Assembly (NCBI GenBank): GCA_012513915.1
Contig: JAAZBG010000120.1
Span: 22,146-86,145 of the forward strand
Direction of reading: 5' to 3'
Length of the DNA stretch: 64,000 nucleotides
Source: Fibrobacter sp.
GTDB taxonomy: Bacteria; Fibrobacterota; Chitinivibrionia; Chitinivibrionales; Chitinispirillaceae
The notes below the pieces were generated by a model. It had not been told where the DNA came from. It saw nothing but the letters and a program-made list of their open reading frames with translations, and did no database searches. Positions 55,866 to 64,000 of this stretch are shown here, one piece after another. Within the stretch, counting starts at the first letter, position 1. Every line of letters starts with the position of its first letter. Made by a program: the position numbers and the translations under genes.

Positions 55866-57947
55866 TTAATAATAAGGACGGCATTGTTTCATCGTAAGAA
55901 CAGGTTCCGCAGAAGGATCGCTTCCAAGTGGCTGATCAAATTTAAATTCAGTATCCATTGCATATGGTTTATTAGGATCAGTACCATAGACTTTCTTGAA
56001 ATATGAATGTATCTCCTCCAGTGCATCACCAAGAGCCCGTACCTGGTTTGGAGTCAATACCGTAGCTTTACCTTCAGGCAACTGATTGGAATGACCCATG
56101 TAGACAATCGGTTGTCCCGGATAATCATAATGATAAATGAATTGATCCGTTGTCACACCGCTGTCCGGAAGAACCACCGATCCCCCATTGAATTGTACAT
56201 TGACATAAAATCCAGGTTCTATCCCTGCTGCGTCGAAAATATTGGTGGTGATTGCAACACCCGTTGCCTCTTCTTCAGGAAACGCCTGATGTGCAAGAAG
56301 TGCCATTCCTACTGCGTTATGATCAATATGACGATAGCTACGTTCTTCAAATGCACGGAAAAACCAGACACTTGCCCATACTGTTTTTATAGCATCAAGA
56401 ACATCATCCATATCATTCGGACCACCGCTATTTGATGTATAGAGTCCGGCACCTGTGAAACCGTCAAGATCCTCAGCGTTGGTGCTTGACCTGAAACGCA
56501 TTCTTACACCTGGAAAATCAGTGTTAAGTTTATTGGTAAGCATTTCAGTAAATTCAGCATCCACAGGAGCTTTCTTCATTTGTTTCCGCAATTTAGCAAG
56601 TTTTTCATCACGGACTTTAGGATCACTCTGAAAGGTTTCATCTGCAAGCAGTTCTGCCACCTGTATATCAAAACCGTTTTGTTTCATAAACTGTATGTAG
56701 TAATAGATTGGTATCCCGAAAGCTTTTGGATAGGGAACTTTTTCCGGATCCATTTTTGGAAACGCCGAGAAGTGACTTGTTTTACCGCCAAAAGCAGGAA
56801 GTGCGGCTTTAAGAGCCTGACCAAGTGTTTTATCAGACAGATCAAGAATATCTTCGACATCGCGCAGATCTCTTGTTAATGTGTCCATATTTGGTATTCC
56901 AACTTCAGCCGGACCATTTTCTTCCCACCATTCATCTGCTTCTTCTTTTGACACCTCTTTGATGGTATATTCAAACGGTTTCACATCAAGCTCTACCCAT
57001 TTGCCCTCAAGAGCACGTAGTGCCGGATCATTCCAGGCATTCCGAAGTGCCATATTAGGCGTTCCACGGTTGTGTGAAAGGACATTTATATGCGCCAGGG
57101 GAGTCTGAAATTCCTGTGTAATGATACCCATGGTCACCGATATGTCGTTCGGAACCGCATCAAGTACAGGTATATCACGAAATGACAAGTAGCTCGTTTC
57201 CAGTTCTTTGGCGGTGATAAAGACTAGTTTTCCGATACTTTTCGTACAATTAAGCGGTTGGTAGGTTATACCTTTGTAAAGCTCATTGGTGCTTATTAAT
57301 CTAACTGATGACGGAAGACTTTTTGCTGTGTTAGTGATCGCTTCTGAGCTTGGATGAAAAAAGAGTGCGTTACCAAAGAAACATACATTTTGAATCTTTT
57401 CGTACGCCATCTTGATCATATCTGCAGAAGCATTATCGTAAGGTGCAATCTCATACACCCAGGCATTTGGACCTTCATAGTAGGAGATCGCTCCAAGAAC
57501 AAAGCGTCTGTCTTTTCTGTAATAGTTATTGTTGAAGTCACTTATGTTGGATACAATTGGTTTGCCATTGCCGGAAAGCTTCCTTGATGCAAATTCATAA
57601 TGAATCGGATACTTCCTACTGTCAATGATATACAGCGGGCTGTCGTCACCATCAAGATCAATAATCGTTTTGGCAGATGTCGCACCCGGTATGCTCGCAT
57701 CCATAGGCTGTGATGCAAGTTTTATAAAATCATCTTTACAACCTATCGAGGTAACATAAGCCGGAGTAGTGTCTTCAGTGATAATACAATCCCCCTCAAC
57801 TACTGTCGGTATGCCCACGACTGGTGGAGGGTCATCTTCCGGACCCGACGGTGATAAAAAACATGATACAAAAGACATAGATAACGCAACAAGTACCGAC
57901 AAAATCAGCCGTGTCAAGTTCTTGGCGTTAGTAGGATGTAGCTGCAT
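55866..57947 (-). CDS. Lipoprotein with PEP-synthase/PPDK-like domains
   Basis: A 693-residue lipoprotein (lipobox SFVSC, Cys near residue 29). The swivelling phosphohistidine-type domain lies first (about 255-330: MGIITQEFQTPLAHINVLSH, then NRGTPNMAL, His in the TPLAH motif). A pyruvate phosphate dikinase N-terminal ATP-grasp-like domain follows (about 385-693: GGKTSHFSAFP, VRMRFRSSTNAEDLDGFTGA, GLYTS). In PEP synthase and PPDK the ATP domain precedes the His domain, so this order is reversed. Predicted envelope location lacks ATP, making catalysis doubtful; a binding role is possible. It follows a second lipoprotein gene by 50 bases. Similar proteins occur in other didermic bacteria. Confidence 0.85.
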   Translation of the reverse strand: MQLHPTNAKNLTRLILSVLVALSMSFVSCFLSPSGPEDDPPPVVGIPTVVEGDCIITEDTTPAYVTSIGCKDDFIKLASQPMDASIPGATSAKTIIDLDGDDSPLYIIDSRKYPIHYEFASRKLSGNGKPIVSNISDFNNNYYRKDRRFVLGAISYYEGPNAWVYEIAPYDNASADMIKMAYEKIQNVCFFGNALFFHPSSEAITNTAKSLPSSVRLISTNELYKGITYQPLNCTKSIGKLVFITAKELETSYLSFRDIPVLDAVPNDISVTMGIITQEFQTPLAHINVLSHNRGTPNMALRNAWNDPALRALEGKWVELDVKPFEYTIKEVSKEEADEWWEENGPAEVGIPNMDTLTRDLRDVEDILDLSDKTLGQALKAALPAFGGKTSHFSAFPKMDPEKVPYPKAFGIPIYYYIQFMKQNGFDIQVAELLADETFQSDPKVRDEKLAKLRKQMKKAPVDAEFTEMLTNKLNTDFPGVRMRFRSSTNAEDLDGFTGAGLYTSNSGGPNDMDDVLDAIKTVWASVWFFRAFEERSYRHIDHNAVGMALLAHQAFPEEEATGVAITTNIFDAAGIEPGFYVNVQFNGGSVVLPDSGVTTDQFIYHYDYPGQPIVYMGHSNQLPEGKATVLTPNQVRALGDALEEIHSYFKKVYGTDPNKPYAMDTEFKFDQPLGSDPSAEPVLTMKQCRPYY

Positions 57948-57997
57948 TAAAAAACTCCCCTTTGAAATTTAATTAGATTCATTAATTAACCTGAAAA

Positions 57998-58990
57998 TTA
58001 TTGACATTTCCGGTCAATACAATGCGTTCCCTCAGGACAAACCCCGTTACCGGTTTCGTCACCTGAGCAGGATATCTCACCTGGAATTGTCAGCATTTTT
58101 GTTATGGTGCATTCAACAGATCCTTTTGCTTTGGATGTTTCATCCACAACTACAGCCTGACGTGTGACATAAATGCAGGGATATCCGGCAGTACCATATG
58201 ATTTTAATTCTTCAATCATTGCACCGGGAATAGTCACAGAACCATCATCTTCTGTATCACAGATGATTTCCCCTTTTGTACCTCCATGATAACTGAGGTT
58301 GATACGAATGTTTATTGTTGAAATATCCGCAACTGTAGGAGGCTCCCACCTGAGTTCTATGTCTTTACCATCAAGCACGATTTCGTCATTGATAATTTCG
58401 AGTGGTGCAATGCACGGAACTTCTAAAGTGAATGGTTCGACATTATCTGTTCCGGCAGCAGAAAAGGTAATAATATCACCCTCATCAGCCGGAGGAAAAT
58501 CCGGATACGGAGAAGAAATCTGGTAATCAAAAGCGCGATCGCCGGGTTCACTTATGTAGGTTAATGGTTCGCCACCACTTTTCATACCGGTTATTGTCAT
58601 ATTGCCAACACTGTACGCGTCAGGCTCAGACATACAACTGTCATCCGCGACACACACATTATCAGATGAACAGTCCGAGCATTTAGGACTATACTTTTTG
58701 AAAAGCCTGAACTGGCCTGAAACCATTTGCTCTTTAAATATATCAATAGGAGGAATCGGACCATCCTTCATCATTCCCACAAAATTTGTGTATGCTGGAT
58801 TGTCAAGCTCAGGATTCTCAGGTATCAGCTGAACACGAAATGTACCAAATGACTCGGCTGTTGGTTTAATCAGCGTATCACCGGGGTCATCAGTTTCACC
58901 TGGACCCGATGGACCTTTGGTTTCAAAACATGCAACGCCAACGAGAGTCAGGGCAAATAAACCTATAGGGATAATTTTTTTTAAAGACAC
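57998..58990 (-). CDS. Cysteine-rich lipoprotein, partner of PPDK-like lipoprotein
   Basis: A 330-residue lipoprotein (lipobox LVGVAC, Cys21) with a Pro/Gly/Asp linker. A Cys-rich insert CSDCSSDNVCVADDSC is near residue 105. Beta-rich regions and a C-terminal C-x-cluster (EISCSGDETGNGVCPEGTHC then IDRKC) follow. The pattern resembles extracellular disulfide-bonded proteins of diderm predators, but I recognise no family. It begins the two-gene unit with the PPDK-like lipoprotein downstream. An 11-bp hairpin (59023-59051) lies just upstream. Confidence 0.75.
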   Translation of the reverse strand: MSLKKIIPIGLFALTLVGVACFETKGPSGPGETDDPGDTLIKPTAESFGTFRVQLIPENPELDNPAYTNFVGMMKDGPIPPIDIFKEQMVSGQFRLFKKYSPKCSDCSSDNVCVADDSCMSEPDAYSVGNMTITGMKSGGEPLTYISEPGDRAFDYQISSPYPDFPPADEGDIITFSAAGTDNVEPFTLEVPCIAPLEIINDEIVLDGKDIELRWEPPTVADISTINIRINLSYHGGTKGEIICDTEDDGSVTIPGAMIEELKSYGTAGYPCIYVTRQAVVVDETSKAKGSVECTITKMLTIPGEISCSGDETGNGVCPEGTHCIDRKCQ

Positions 58991-59022
58991 TTTTTGTTGC
59001 TCCTTTTATTTGATTACACTTC

Positions 59023-59051
59023 ACAATGAGATACAAATTGTATCTCATTGT
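59023..59051 (-). terminator. Hairpin after first array paralogue
   Basis: CAATGAGATAC (59024-59034) pairs with GTATCTCATTG (59040-59050), with an extra A-T pair. It starts 2 bases after the stop of the secreted paralogue ending at 59053 and also lies in the leader of the next lipoprotein gene. No clear T-tract on the minus strand. Confidence 0.6.
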
Positions 59052-59052
59052 T

Positions 59053-60414
59053 TTATGGGTTAAGTCCAAAACAGTAAAATCCTCCATAGCCACCGCCATT
59101 ACCGATTGTATAGACACCTGGTCTCCCAGCACCGCTTGCATCGGTAGAGTCAACTCCTGGCTGGCAACCGGGCATGTCCCACACAGATATCCAGTTTTTC
59201 ATGCCCATAAACCCGCCAAATTCCTGGGGCCATGACATTCCTGCACGGGCTGTGGCACTTCCATCACCTTTGGTTGATGTCCAGTCACTACAAGTACAGT
59301 CTTTTGTAGTACTATACAGTTTGCCATTAGTGCCTGAGCCTGTTATTGTAAGATGGTTATCGACTTTCTTTGACGATGAAGGGTCGGGCATGTGATTTGG
59401 AACGCCGTCTTCATTAGGAAAATCATTTTTAATTGCAATATCTGCATTTATTGGACGATCATTCAGAAGTTCGCTTATCTTGTTAGCAAACAGCCTTCCC
59501 TTGCGGTCGTACCACGGTCCCTGACCGATTCTATCTATAGCATCAGCCTGCTTACCGTCAGGTCCGACCTTTGCACTCAGAAATGCACGCCATTGTTTTG
59601 CACTTGCTCCGGGCATACTCTTCTCTGCAATGCATGAACAGATGCTGTCTGCACCAAGAAGACCGGCACCTTGTCCTGTTTTTCCAAAACGTAAATCACC
59701 ACCGAAACCATTGACGTTGCCGGACAGGTCGCGTAGTGCTTTAACACTGGTCAAAAAGAAACTGAACTTTGCGAGATTCGATGTGTCAAGAGTGATATTT
59801 AGTTCCGTATCATACGATGAAACTGCTACTTTTTTGGAAATGAAGTTTGGTGCAGAAACGCTTAATGAATCTACAACCGCCTCCAGTTTAGCCATTCCTG
59901 GACCATTTGAAGCCTTCCCGGCAGCAACGGAGTTTGAGAATGAATGTTTACCATTTGGTAACTGCATATACCTGAATGTCGAACTGTGTCCACCGACCGA
60001 AACCCGGATTGTCATCATGTTTGTGGCCATAGAACCGGATGGAATTTTATACTGATAAACTCCGGCAGGTGCATAGCTGGTAAGCTCGTGTTTCAGGAGG
60101 CTTCCTGATATATCGAACATGTCGATACTTACCTGTGCTGGTTTTACAAGATTCAACATTATGTTACCATTGTTAAAAGAGATATTTTCAATATTTGAAA
60201 TCTTTGTATAATTATTTACGCCGGTTGCCGTTTTTATTGAATATGCGCCATCAGAATCAGTAGTATCTGATAACTTTTGGTTCTGCAATGATACAATGGC
60301 ACCCTTTACCGGTTTTCCGCTGTTACCTGAAATTTTTCCCCATATATTGACATTCTCTGCAGAAACTGCAATGCCAACAAATAATGTTAGGTATATCCCA
60401 ATTATCCTAAGCAA
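59053..60414 (-). CDS. Secreted array paralogue 1 with lectin-like C-terminal domain
   Basis: From TTG at 60414 (AGGAGG six bases upstream; the frame is open to 60465) a 453-residue exported protein is made. Domains: signal peptide ending AVSAENVNIW; carboxypeptidase-regulatory-like domain (about 25-75); beta module with SIDMFDISGSLLKHEL (about 85-150); and a C-terminal domain (about 235-453). The last domain has GADSICSCIAEKSMPGASAK, DRIGQGPWYDRKGRL and NEDGVPNHMPDPSS, ending GGGYGGFYCFGL. It resembles DUF1554/endostatin-like C-type-lectin folds. Paired cysteines suggest disulfides. Likely extracellular and ligand-binding. First of three paralogues. Confidence 0.85.
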   Translation of the reverse strand: MLRIIGIYLTLFVGIAVSAENVNIWGKISGNSGKPVKGAIVSLQNQKLSDTTDSDGAYSIKTATGVNNYTKISNIENISFNNGNIMLNLVKPAQVSIDMFDISGSLLKHELTSYAPAGVYQYKIPSGSMATNMMTIRVSVGGHSSTFRYMQLPNGKHSFSNSVAAGKASNGPGMAKLEAVVDSLSVSAPNFISKKVAVSSYDTELNITLDTSNLAKFSFFLTSVKALRDLSGNVNGFGGDLRFGKTGQGAGLLGADSICSCIAEKSMPGASAKQWRAFLSAKVGPDGKQADAIDRIGQGPWYDRKGRLFANKISELLNDRPINADIAIKNDFPNEDGVPNHMPDPSSSKKVDNHLTITGSGTNGKLYSTTKDCTCSDWTSTKGDGSATARAGMSWPQEFGGFMGMKNWISVWDMPGCQPGVDSTDASGAGRPGVYTIGNGGGYGGFYCFGLNP

Positions 60415-60571
60415 AAAATACCTCCTCTGTAACATATTTTTTCTCGATTCTGTACCAGTAACCATATATGATTACCATACATTAGCGTCCCCCAACACTA
60501 ACATTTATTGCTAATATAACCAGAATTGTCGAACCACGATGGTTTTATATATACTGGATGGAAAACTCGTA

Positions 60572-60585
60572 TTCTCTTTTGAGAA
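60572..60585. promoter_or_regulatory. Shared palindrome upstream of array paralogue 1
   Basis: TTCTC-TTTT-GAGAA, about 160 bases upstream of paralogue 1. The same element with one more base pair at each end (GTTCTC-TTTT-GAGAAC) recurs at 62383-62398 upstream of paralogue 2. Both neighbours also share GGTT-x-GACAATT and TATATTA blocks closer to the gene. Likely regulatory or an RNA hairpin. Confidence 0.5.
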
Positions 60586-60788
60586 CAGCCCTTAACATAT
60601 TCAGACTGCTACAGGTGAAACGTTTAATTGTATTTCATTGAAATACAATGTTTTAATAGTGCATGCTGAAATGTGATCGGTTTGTACCGGTAAGAGAGAA
60701 TGCGGCGTGATTATTCATGAATCCTGAATCTGGATTGTCCTGTTTGGGTTGATAATGATCACGAATGTATTGATATTATTGTTGTCGT

Positions 60789-60812
60789 AGGGACAGGTCG
60801 CGACCTGTCCCT
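60789..60812. repeat. 24-bp perfect palindrome downstream of array paralogue 2
   Basis: AGGGACAGGTCG (60789-60800) is followed by its exact reverse complement (60801-60812), 59 bases after the stop of paralogue 2. A related stem-loop follows paralogue 3. Could be a terminator or REP-like repeat. The rest of the 456-base gap (60415-60870) holds no gene. Confidence 0.75.
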
Positions 60813-60870
60813 GCATATATCCACGTTTTAATGCGGTTTTTCTAAAAGTAATACAGCGTTTCGCAACATA

Positions 60871-62238
60871 TTATGGGTTGAGTCCGAAACAGTAAAAACC
60901 ACCATAACCGCCGCCATTACCGATTGTATAGACACCCCTTACACCACCCATACTTGCGTCGGTGGAATCAATACCGGGCTGACAACCGGACGCGTCAAAC
61001 ACCGATATCCAGTTTTTCTGTCCAAACGATCCGCCAAATTCCTGAGGCCATGACAGTCCTGAGCGTGGTTTGCTTCCATTTGCGCTTCCTTCTGTTGATG
61101 TCCAATCATTACATGTACAATCTTTTGTCGTACTGTAAAGTCTGCCCTGAGCGTTGGACCCTGTGATAAACATGTGGTTATCAACTTTCTTTGCCGTTGA
61201 AGGATCGGGCATGTGATTTGGAACACCGTCTTCATTGGGAAAATCGTTTTTAATCGCAATATCTGCATTTATCGGACGATCATTCAGAAGTTCGCTTGTG
61301 TTGTTAGCAAATAACCGCCCTTTGCGGTCGTACCACGGTCCTTTTCCGATTCTATCAATAGCATCCACCTGCTTGCCATCAGTACCTGCTTTTGCACTCA
61401 GAAATGCGCGCCATTGTTTTGCACTTGCGCCGGGCATACTCCTCTCTGCGATGCATGAACAGATGCTGTCTGCACCAAGAAGCCCTGCACCCGGGCCTGT
61501 TTTGCCAAAACGGAAATCACCGCCAAACCCTTTAACATTGCCGGACAAATCGCGCATTGCTTTAAGACTTGTCACAAAAAAACTAAACTTCGGGAGATTC
61601 GATGTGTCAAGAGTGATATTCAGTTCTGTATCATATGATGAAACCGCTACTTTTTTGGAAGAGAAATTGGGCGCAGAAACGCTCAATGAGTCTACAACCG
61701 CCTCCAGTTTAGCCATTCTCTGACCATTTGAGGCTTTCCCGGCAGTAGCAGAATTTGTGAATGAATATTTTCCATTCGGTAACTGCATATACCTGAATGT
61801 CGAACTGTGTCCACCGACCGAAACCCGGATTGTCATCATGTTTGTAGCCATAGAACCGGATGAAATTTTATACTGATATGCTCCGGCAGGTGCGTAGCTG
61901 CTAAGTTCGCGTTTCAGAAGATTCCCTGATATATCGAACATGTCAATACTTACCTGTGCTGGCTTTACAAGATTCAACTTTATGTTACCATTATTGAAAG
62001 AGATATTTTCAATATTTGGAGTCTTTGTAAAAGTGCTTGTACTTGTGTTACCTGCTTTTAATGAATAGGTACCGTCAGAGTCTGTAGTATCAGATAGCTT
62101 TTGACCCTGTAATGTGACAACTGCACCTTTTACCGGTTTACCGCTGTTTCCTGAAACGGTTCCCCATATATTGACATTTTCTGCAGAAACCGCAATGCCG
62201 GCAAGACATGTAAGATATAACCCTATGGTTTTAAGCAA
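60871..62238 (-). CDS. Secreted array paralogue 2 with lectin-like C-terminal domain
   Basis: Starts at TTG 62238 with AGGAGG five bases upstream; 455 residues. Same domain order as paralogue 1: signal peptide (LYLTCLAGIAVSA), carboxypeptidase-regulatory-like domain, beta module and the DUF1554/endostatin-like domain with GADSICSCIAERSMPGASAK and DRIGKGPWYDRKGRL, ending GGGYGGFYCFGL. Compared with paralogue 1, the first domain contains GNTSTSTFTKTPN where paralogue 1 has ATGVNNYTKISN. The body is nearly identical, so duplication is recent or the copies are kept alike by conversion. Confidence 0.86.
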   Translation of the reverse strand: MLKTIGLYLTCLAGIAVSAENVNIWGTVSGNSGKPVKGAVVTLQGQKLSDTTDSDGTYSLKAGNTSTSTFTKTPNIENISFNNGNIKLNLVKPAQVSIDMFDISGNLLKRELSSYAPAGAYQYKISSGSMATNMMTIRVSVGGHSSTFRYMQLPNGKYSFTNSATAGKASNGQRMAKLEAVVDSLSVSAPNFSSKKVAVSSYDTELNITLDTSNLPKFSFFVTSLKAMRDLSGNVKGFGGDFRFGKTGPGAGLLGADSICSCIAERSMPGASAKQWRAFLSAKAGTDGKQVDAIDRIGKGPWYDRKGRLFANNTSELLNDRPINADIAIKNDFPNEDGVPNHMPDPSTAKKVDNHMFITGSNAQGRLYSTTKDCTCNDWTSTEGSANGSKPRSGLSWPQEFGGSFGQKNWISVFDASGCQPGIDSTDASMGGVRGVYTIGNGGGYGGFYCFGLNP

Positions 62239-62382
62239 AAGTACCTCCTGTGTATATGATTTATTTATTCGAATTTATACCTGTAACAAAGTGTCAGCAC
62301 TCCTTCGGCCAACATGCTATCGTTAATATACCTGCAATTGTCAAACCGTGATGTATTTATATGTACTATATGAGAAAGTCAT

Positions 62383-62398
62383 GTTCTCTTTTGAGAAC
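62383..62398. promoter_or_regulatory. Shared palindrome upstream of array paralogue 2
   Basis: GTTCTC-TTTT-GAGAAC, about 145 bases upstream of the paralogue 2 start, with the matching element at 60572-60585. Identical position relative to two paralogues suggests a conserved control element. Confidence 0.5.
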
Positions 62399-62465
62399 AG
62401 TCTTTAAAAATTCAGGTGGTGTATAATTAAATCCTGATTGTGTTATGTATGTTGATTAAATGGTA

Positions 62466-62499
62466 ACGACAGAGACAGGTTGCGACCTGTCCCTGTCGT
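62466..62499. repeat. Stem-loop downstream of array paralogue 3
   Basis: ACGACAG and GACAGGT (62466-62472, 62474-62480) pair with ACCTGTC and CTGTCGT (62485-62491, 62493-62499) around a TGCG tetraloop, with one mismatch. It is related to the palindrome after paralogue 2 and lies 55 bases beyond the paralogue 3 stop. The rest of the 316-base gap holds no gene. Confidence 0.75.
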
Positions 62500-62554
62500 A
62501 TAAAAGGCACGTTATAATGCGGTTTTATTTGATTATAGCATATAGCGCATCGAA

Positions 62555-63955
62555 TTACGGAGTGAGTCCGAAACAGTAAAAACCGCCATACCCACCACCA
62601 TTACCGATTGTATAGACTCCCTTAACTCCATCAAGACTTTGTTCGGTGGAATCAATTCCTGGTTCGCAACCTTTTGTATCATATACTGAAATCCAGTTTT
62701 TCTCACCCATGCCACCACCAAATTCCTGTGGCCATGACAACCCTCCGCGTGCAGTAACACCACCTTTTCCTGTTTCTTTACCCCATGATGAACCAGCACT
62801 TCTTCCAGTCTTTGATGTCCAGTCAGTGCAAGTGCAGTCTTCAGTTGTACTGTAAAGCTTGCCCTGTCTATCGGAGCCTGTAACGGTAAGGTGGTTATCA
62901 ACTTTCTTTGAACTTGAAGGATCGGGCATGTGATTTGGAACGCCGTCTTCATTAGGAAAATCATTTTTAATCGCGATATCTGCATTTATTGGACGATCAT
63001 TCAGAAGCTCGCTTATCTTGTTAGCAAACAGCCTTCCCTTACGGTCGTACCACGGTCCATTACCAATTCTATCAATTGCATCAACCTGTTTACCGTCCGG
63101 ACCTACCTTTGCACTCAGAAATGCGCGCCATTGTTTTGCACTTGCGCCGGGCATACTCCTCTCAGCAATGCATGAACAGATGCTGTCTGCACCAAGAAGC
63201 CCTGCGCCCTGGCCTGTTTTGCCAAAACGTAAATCACCACCGAAACCATGGACGCTGCCGGACAGATCCCGCATTGCTTTAAGACTTGTCAAAAAGAAAC
63301 TGAACTTTGCAAGTTTTAATGTGTCAAGAGTGATATTAAGTTCTGTATCATATGATGAAACCGCTACTTTTTTGGAAGAGAAATTGGGCGCAGAAACGCT
63401 CAATGAATCTACAACCGCCTCCAGCTTAGCCATTCTTGGACCATTCGAGGCTTTTCCGGCAGCAGCAGAATTTGTGAACGAATGTTTACCATTAGGTAAC
63501 TGCATATACCTGAATGTCGAACTGTGTCCACCGACCGAAACCCGGATTGTCATCATGTTTGAAGCCATTGAACCGGATGAAATTTTATACTGATATACTC
63601 CGGCTGGTGCGTAGCTGCTAAGCTCGCGTTTCAAAAGGTTCCCTGATAAATCGAACATGTCGATACTTACCTGTGCCGGTTTTGACAGGTTCAACTTGAT
63701 ACTGCCATTATTGAAAGAGATATTTTCAATATTTGGAGTCTTTATAAAAGTGTTTGTACTTGTGTTACCTGCTTTTAATGAATAGGTACCGTCAGAGTCT
63801 GTCGTATCTGATAGCTTTTGACCCTGTAATGTGACAACAGCACCCTTTACCGGTTTACCGCTATTACCTGAAACGGTTCCCCATATATTGACATTTTCAG
63901 CAGAAACTGCAATACCGGCAATACATAATGCATATAGACCAACTGTTCTAAGCAA
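62555..63955 (-). CDS. Secreted array paralogue 3 with lectin-like C-terminal domain
   Basis: Starting at TTG 63955 (GAGGGGG six bases upstream; frame open to 63997) gives 466 residues. Signal peptide (LYALCIAGIAVSA), carboxypeptidase-regulatory-like domain, beta module and the DUF1554/endostatin-like domain as in its neighbours. It carries an extra Gly/Ser/Lys-rich loop (SKTGRSAGSSWGKETGKGG, about 390-408) that paralogues 1 and 2 lack, and ends GGGYGGFYCFGL. The array continues to the window edge, so more copies may follow. Confidence 0.86.
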   Translation of the reverse strand: MLRTVGLYALCIAGIAVSAENVNIWGTVSGNSGKPVKGAVVTLQGQKLSDTTDSDGTYSLKAGNTSTNTFIKTPNIENISFNNGSIKLNLSKPAQVSIDMFDLSGNLLKRELSSYAPAGVYQYKISSGSMASNMMTIRVSVGGHSSTFRYMQLPNGKHSFTNSAAAGKASNGPRMAKLEAVVDSLSVSAPNFSSKKVAVSSYDTELNITLDTLKLAKFSFFLTSLKAMRDLSGSVHGFGGDLRFGKTGQGAGLLGADSICSCIAERSMPGASAKQWRAFLSAKVGPDGKQVDAIDRIGNGPWYDRKGRLFANKISELLNDRPINADIAIKNDFPNEDGVPNHMPDPSSSKKVDNHLTVTGSDRQGKLYSTTEDCTCTDWTSKTGRSAGSSWGKETGKGGVTARGGLSWPQEFGGGMGEKNWISVYDTKGCEPGIDSTEQSLDGVKGVYTIGNGGGYGGFYCFGLTP

Positions 63956-64000
63956 AAAGCACCCCCTCTGTGTTTGTTGTATTTGCTTATTTAACAAAAC

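Noticed and set aside
62330..62360. Sigma-54 promoter upstream of array paralogue 2 (GG-N10-GC)
   Set aside because: The pattern is not preserved in the paralogue 1 leader, where the GC is CT, so it is likely chance.
59053..63955. FISUMP (Fibrobacter major paralogous) domain in the array proteins
   Set aside because: The typical GWHLPS-type motifs are missing; the C-terminal domain fits a DUF1554/endostatin-like pattern better.

Overview
The window looks like a chromosome segment of a Fibrobacterota bacterium, probably of the Chitinispirillia side. The evidence is a TIGR02147-family protein (a family expanded in Fibrobacter), many lipoproteins and outer-membrane barrels, a PorV-like protein, LPS genes (kdsA, an LpxL-like acyltransferase, an LptF-LptG fusion), plant-polysaccharide hydrolases (GH5, GH45, GH97) and moderately AT-rich DNA. 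This placement is inferred from gene content only.

Region 1 (1-10.3 kb) is core metabolism and translation: a TIGR02147 protein overlapping a lipoprotein gene, kdsA, then gap, pgk, tpiA, secG and tRNA-Leu(GAG), rlmN, a cysteine-desulfurase-like enzyme translationally coupled to a DUF3343 Se/S-carrier-like protein, yhbY and a lipid A acyltransferase.

Region 2 (10.5-34.7 kb) is mostly envelope biology: TPR and Wzi-like proteins, rsmA, a large outer-membrane barrel followed by two small lipoproteins, a tight operon of LptF-LptG fusion, response regulator and diguanylate cyclase, CpoB/YbgF-like and BamD-like TPR proteins, an exported Memo-AMMECR1 fusion, an AsmA-like protein, a PorV-like protein, an ABC transporter and KDPG aldolase. 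A 174-nt imperfect hairpin joins two convergent genes near 13.2 kb, and a DUF99 gene near 30.4 kb is decayed by internal deletion.

Region 3 (34.7-54 kb) is accessory. It has a nonsense-mutated nucleotidyltransferase, an ORF6N protein, a set of secreted carbohydrate-active or extracellular proteins, and a large toxin-like protein followed by a small membrane protein, with a near-ideal CRP-type operator upstream. The best candidate for something undescribed is at 36.6-38.3 kb: a secreted GH45 cellulase whose catalytic N-terminal segment has been moved to the C-terminus, i.e. a circular permutation.

Region 4 (54-64 kb), all on the minus strand, holds a DUF47/PiT phosphate transport pair, two lipoproteins of which one carries PPDK/PEP-synthase-like domains in reversed order, and a tandem array of three near-identical secreted proteins that reaches the window edge. 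No CRISPR array, rRNA or intact insertion sequence was seen.
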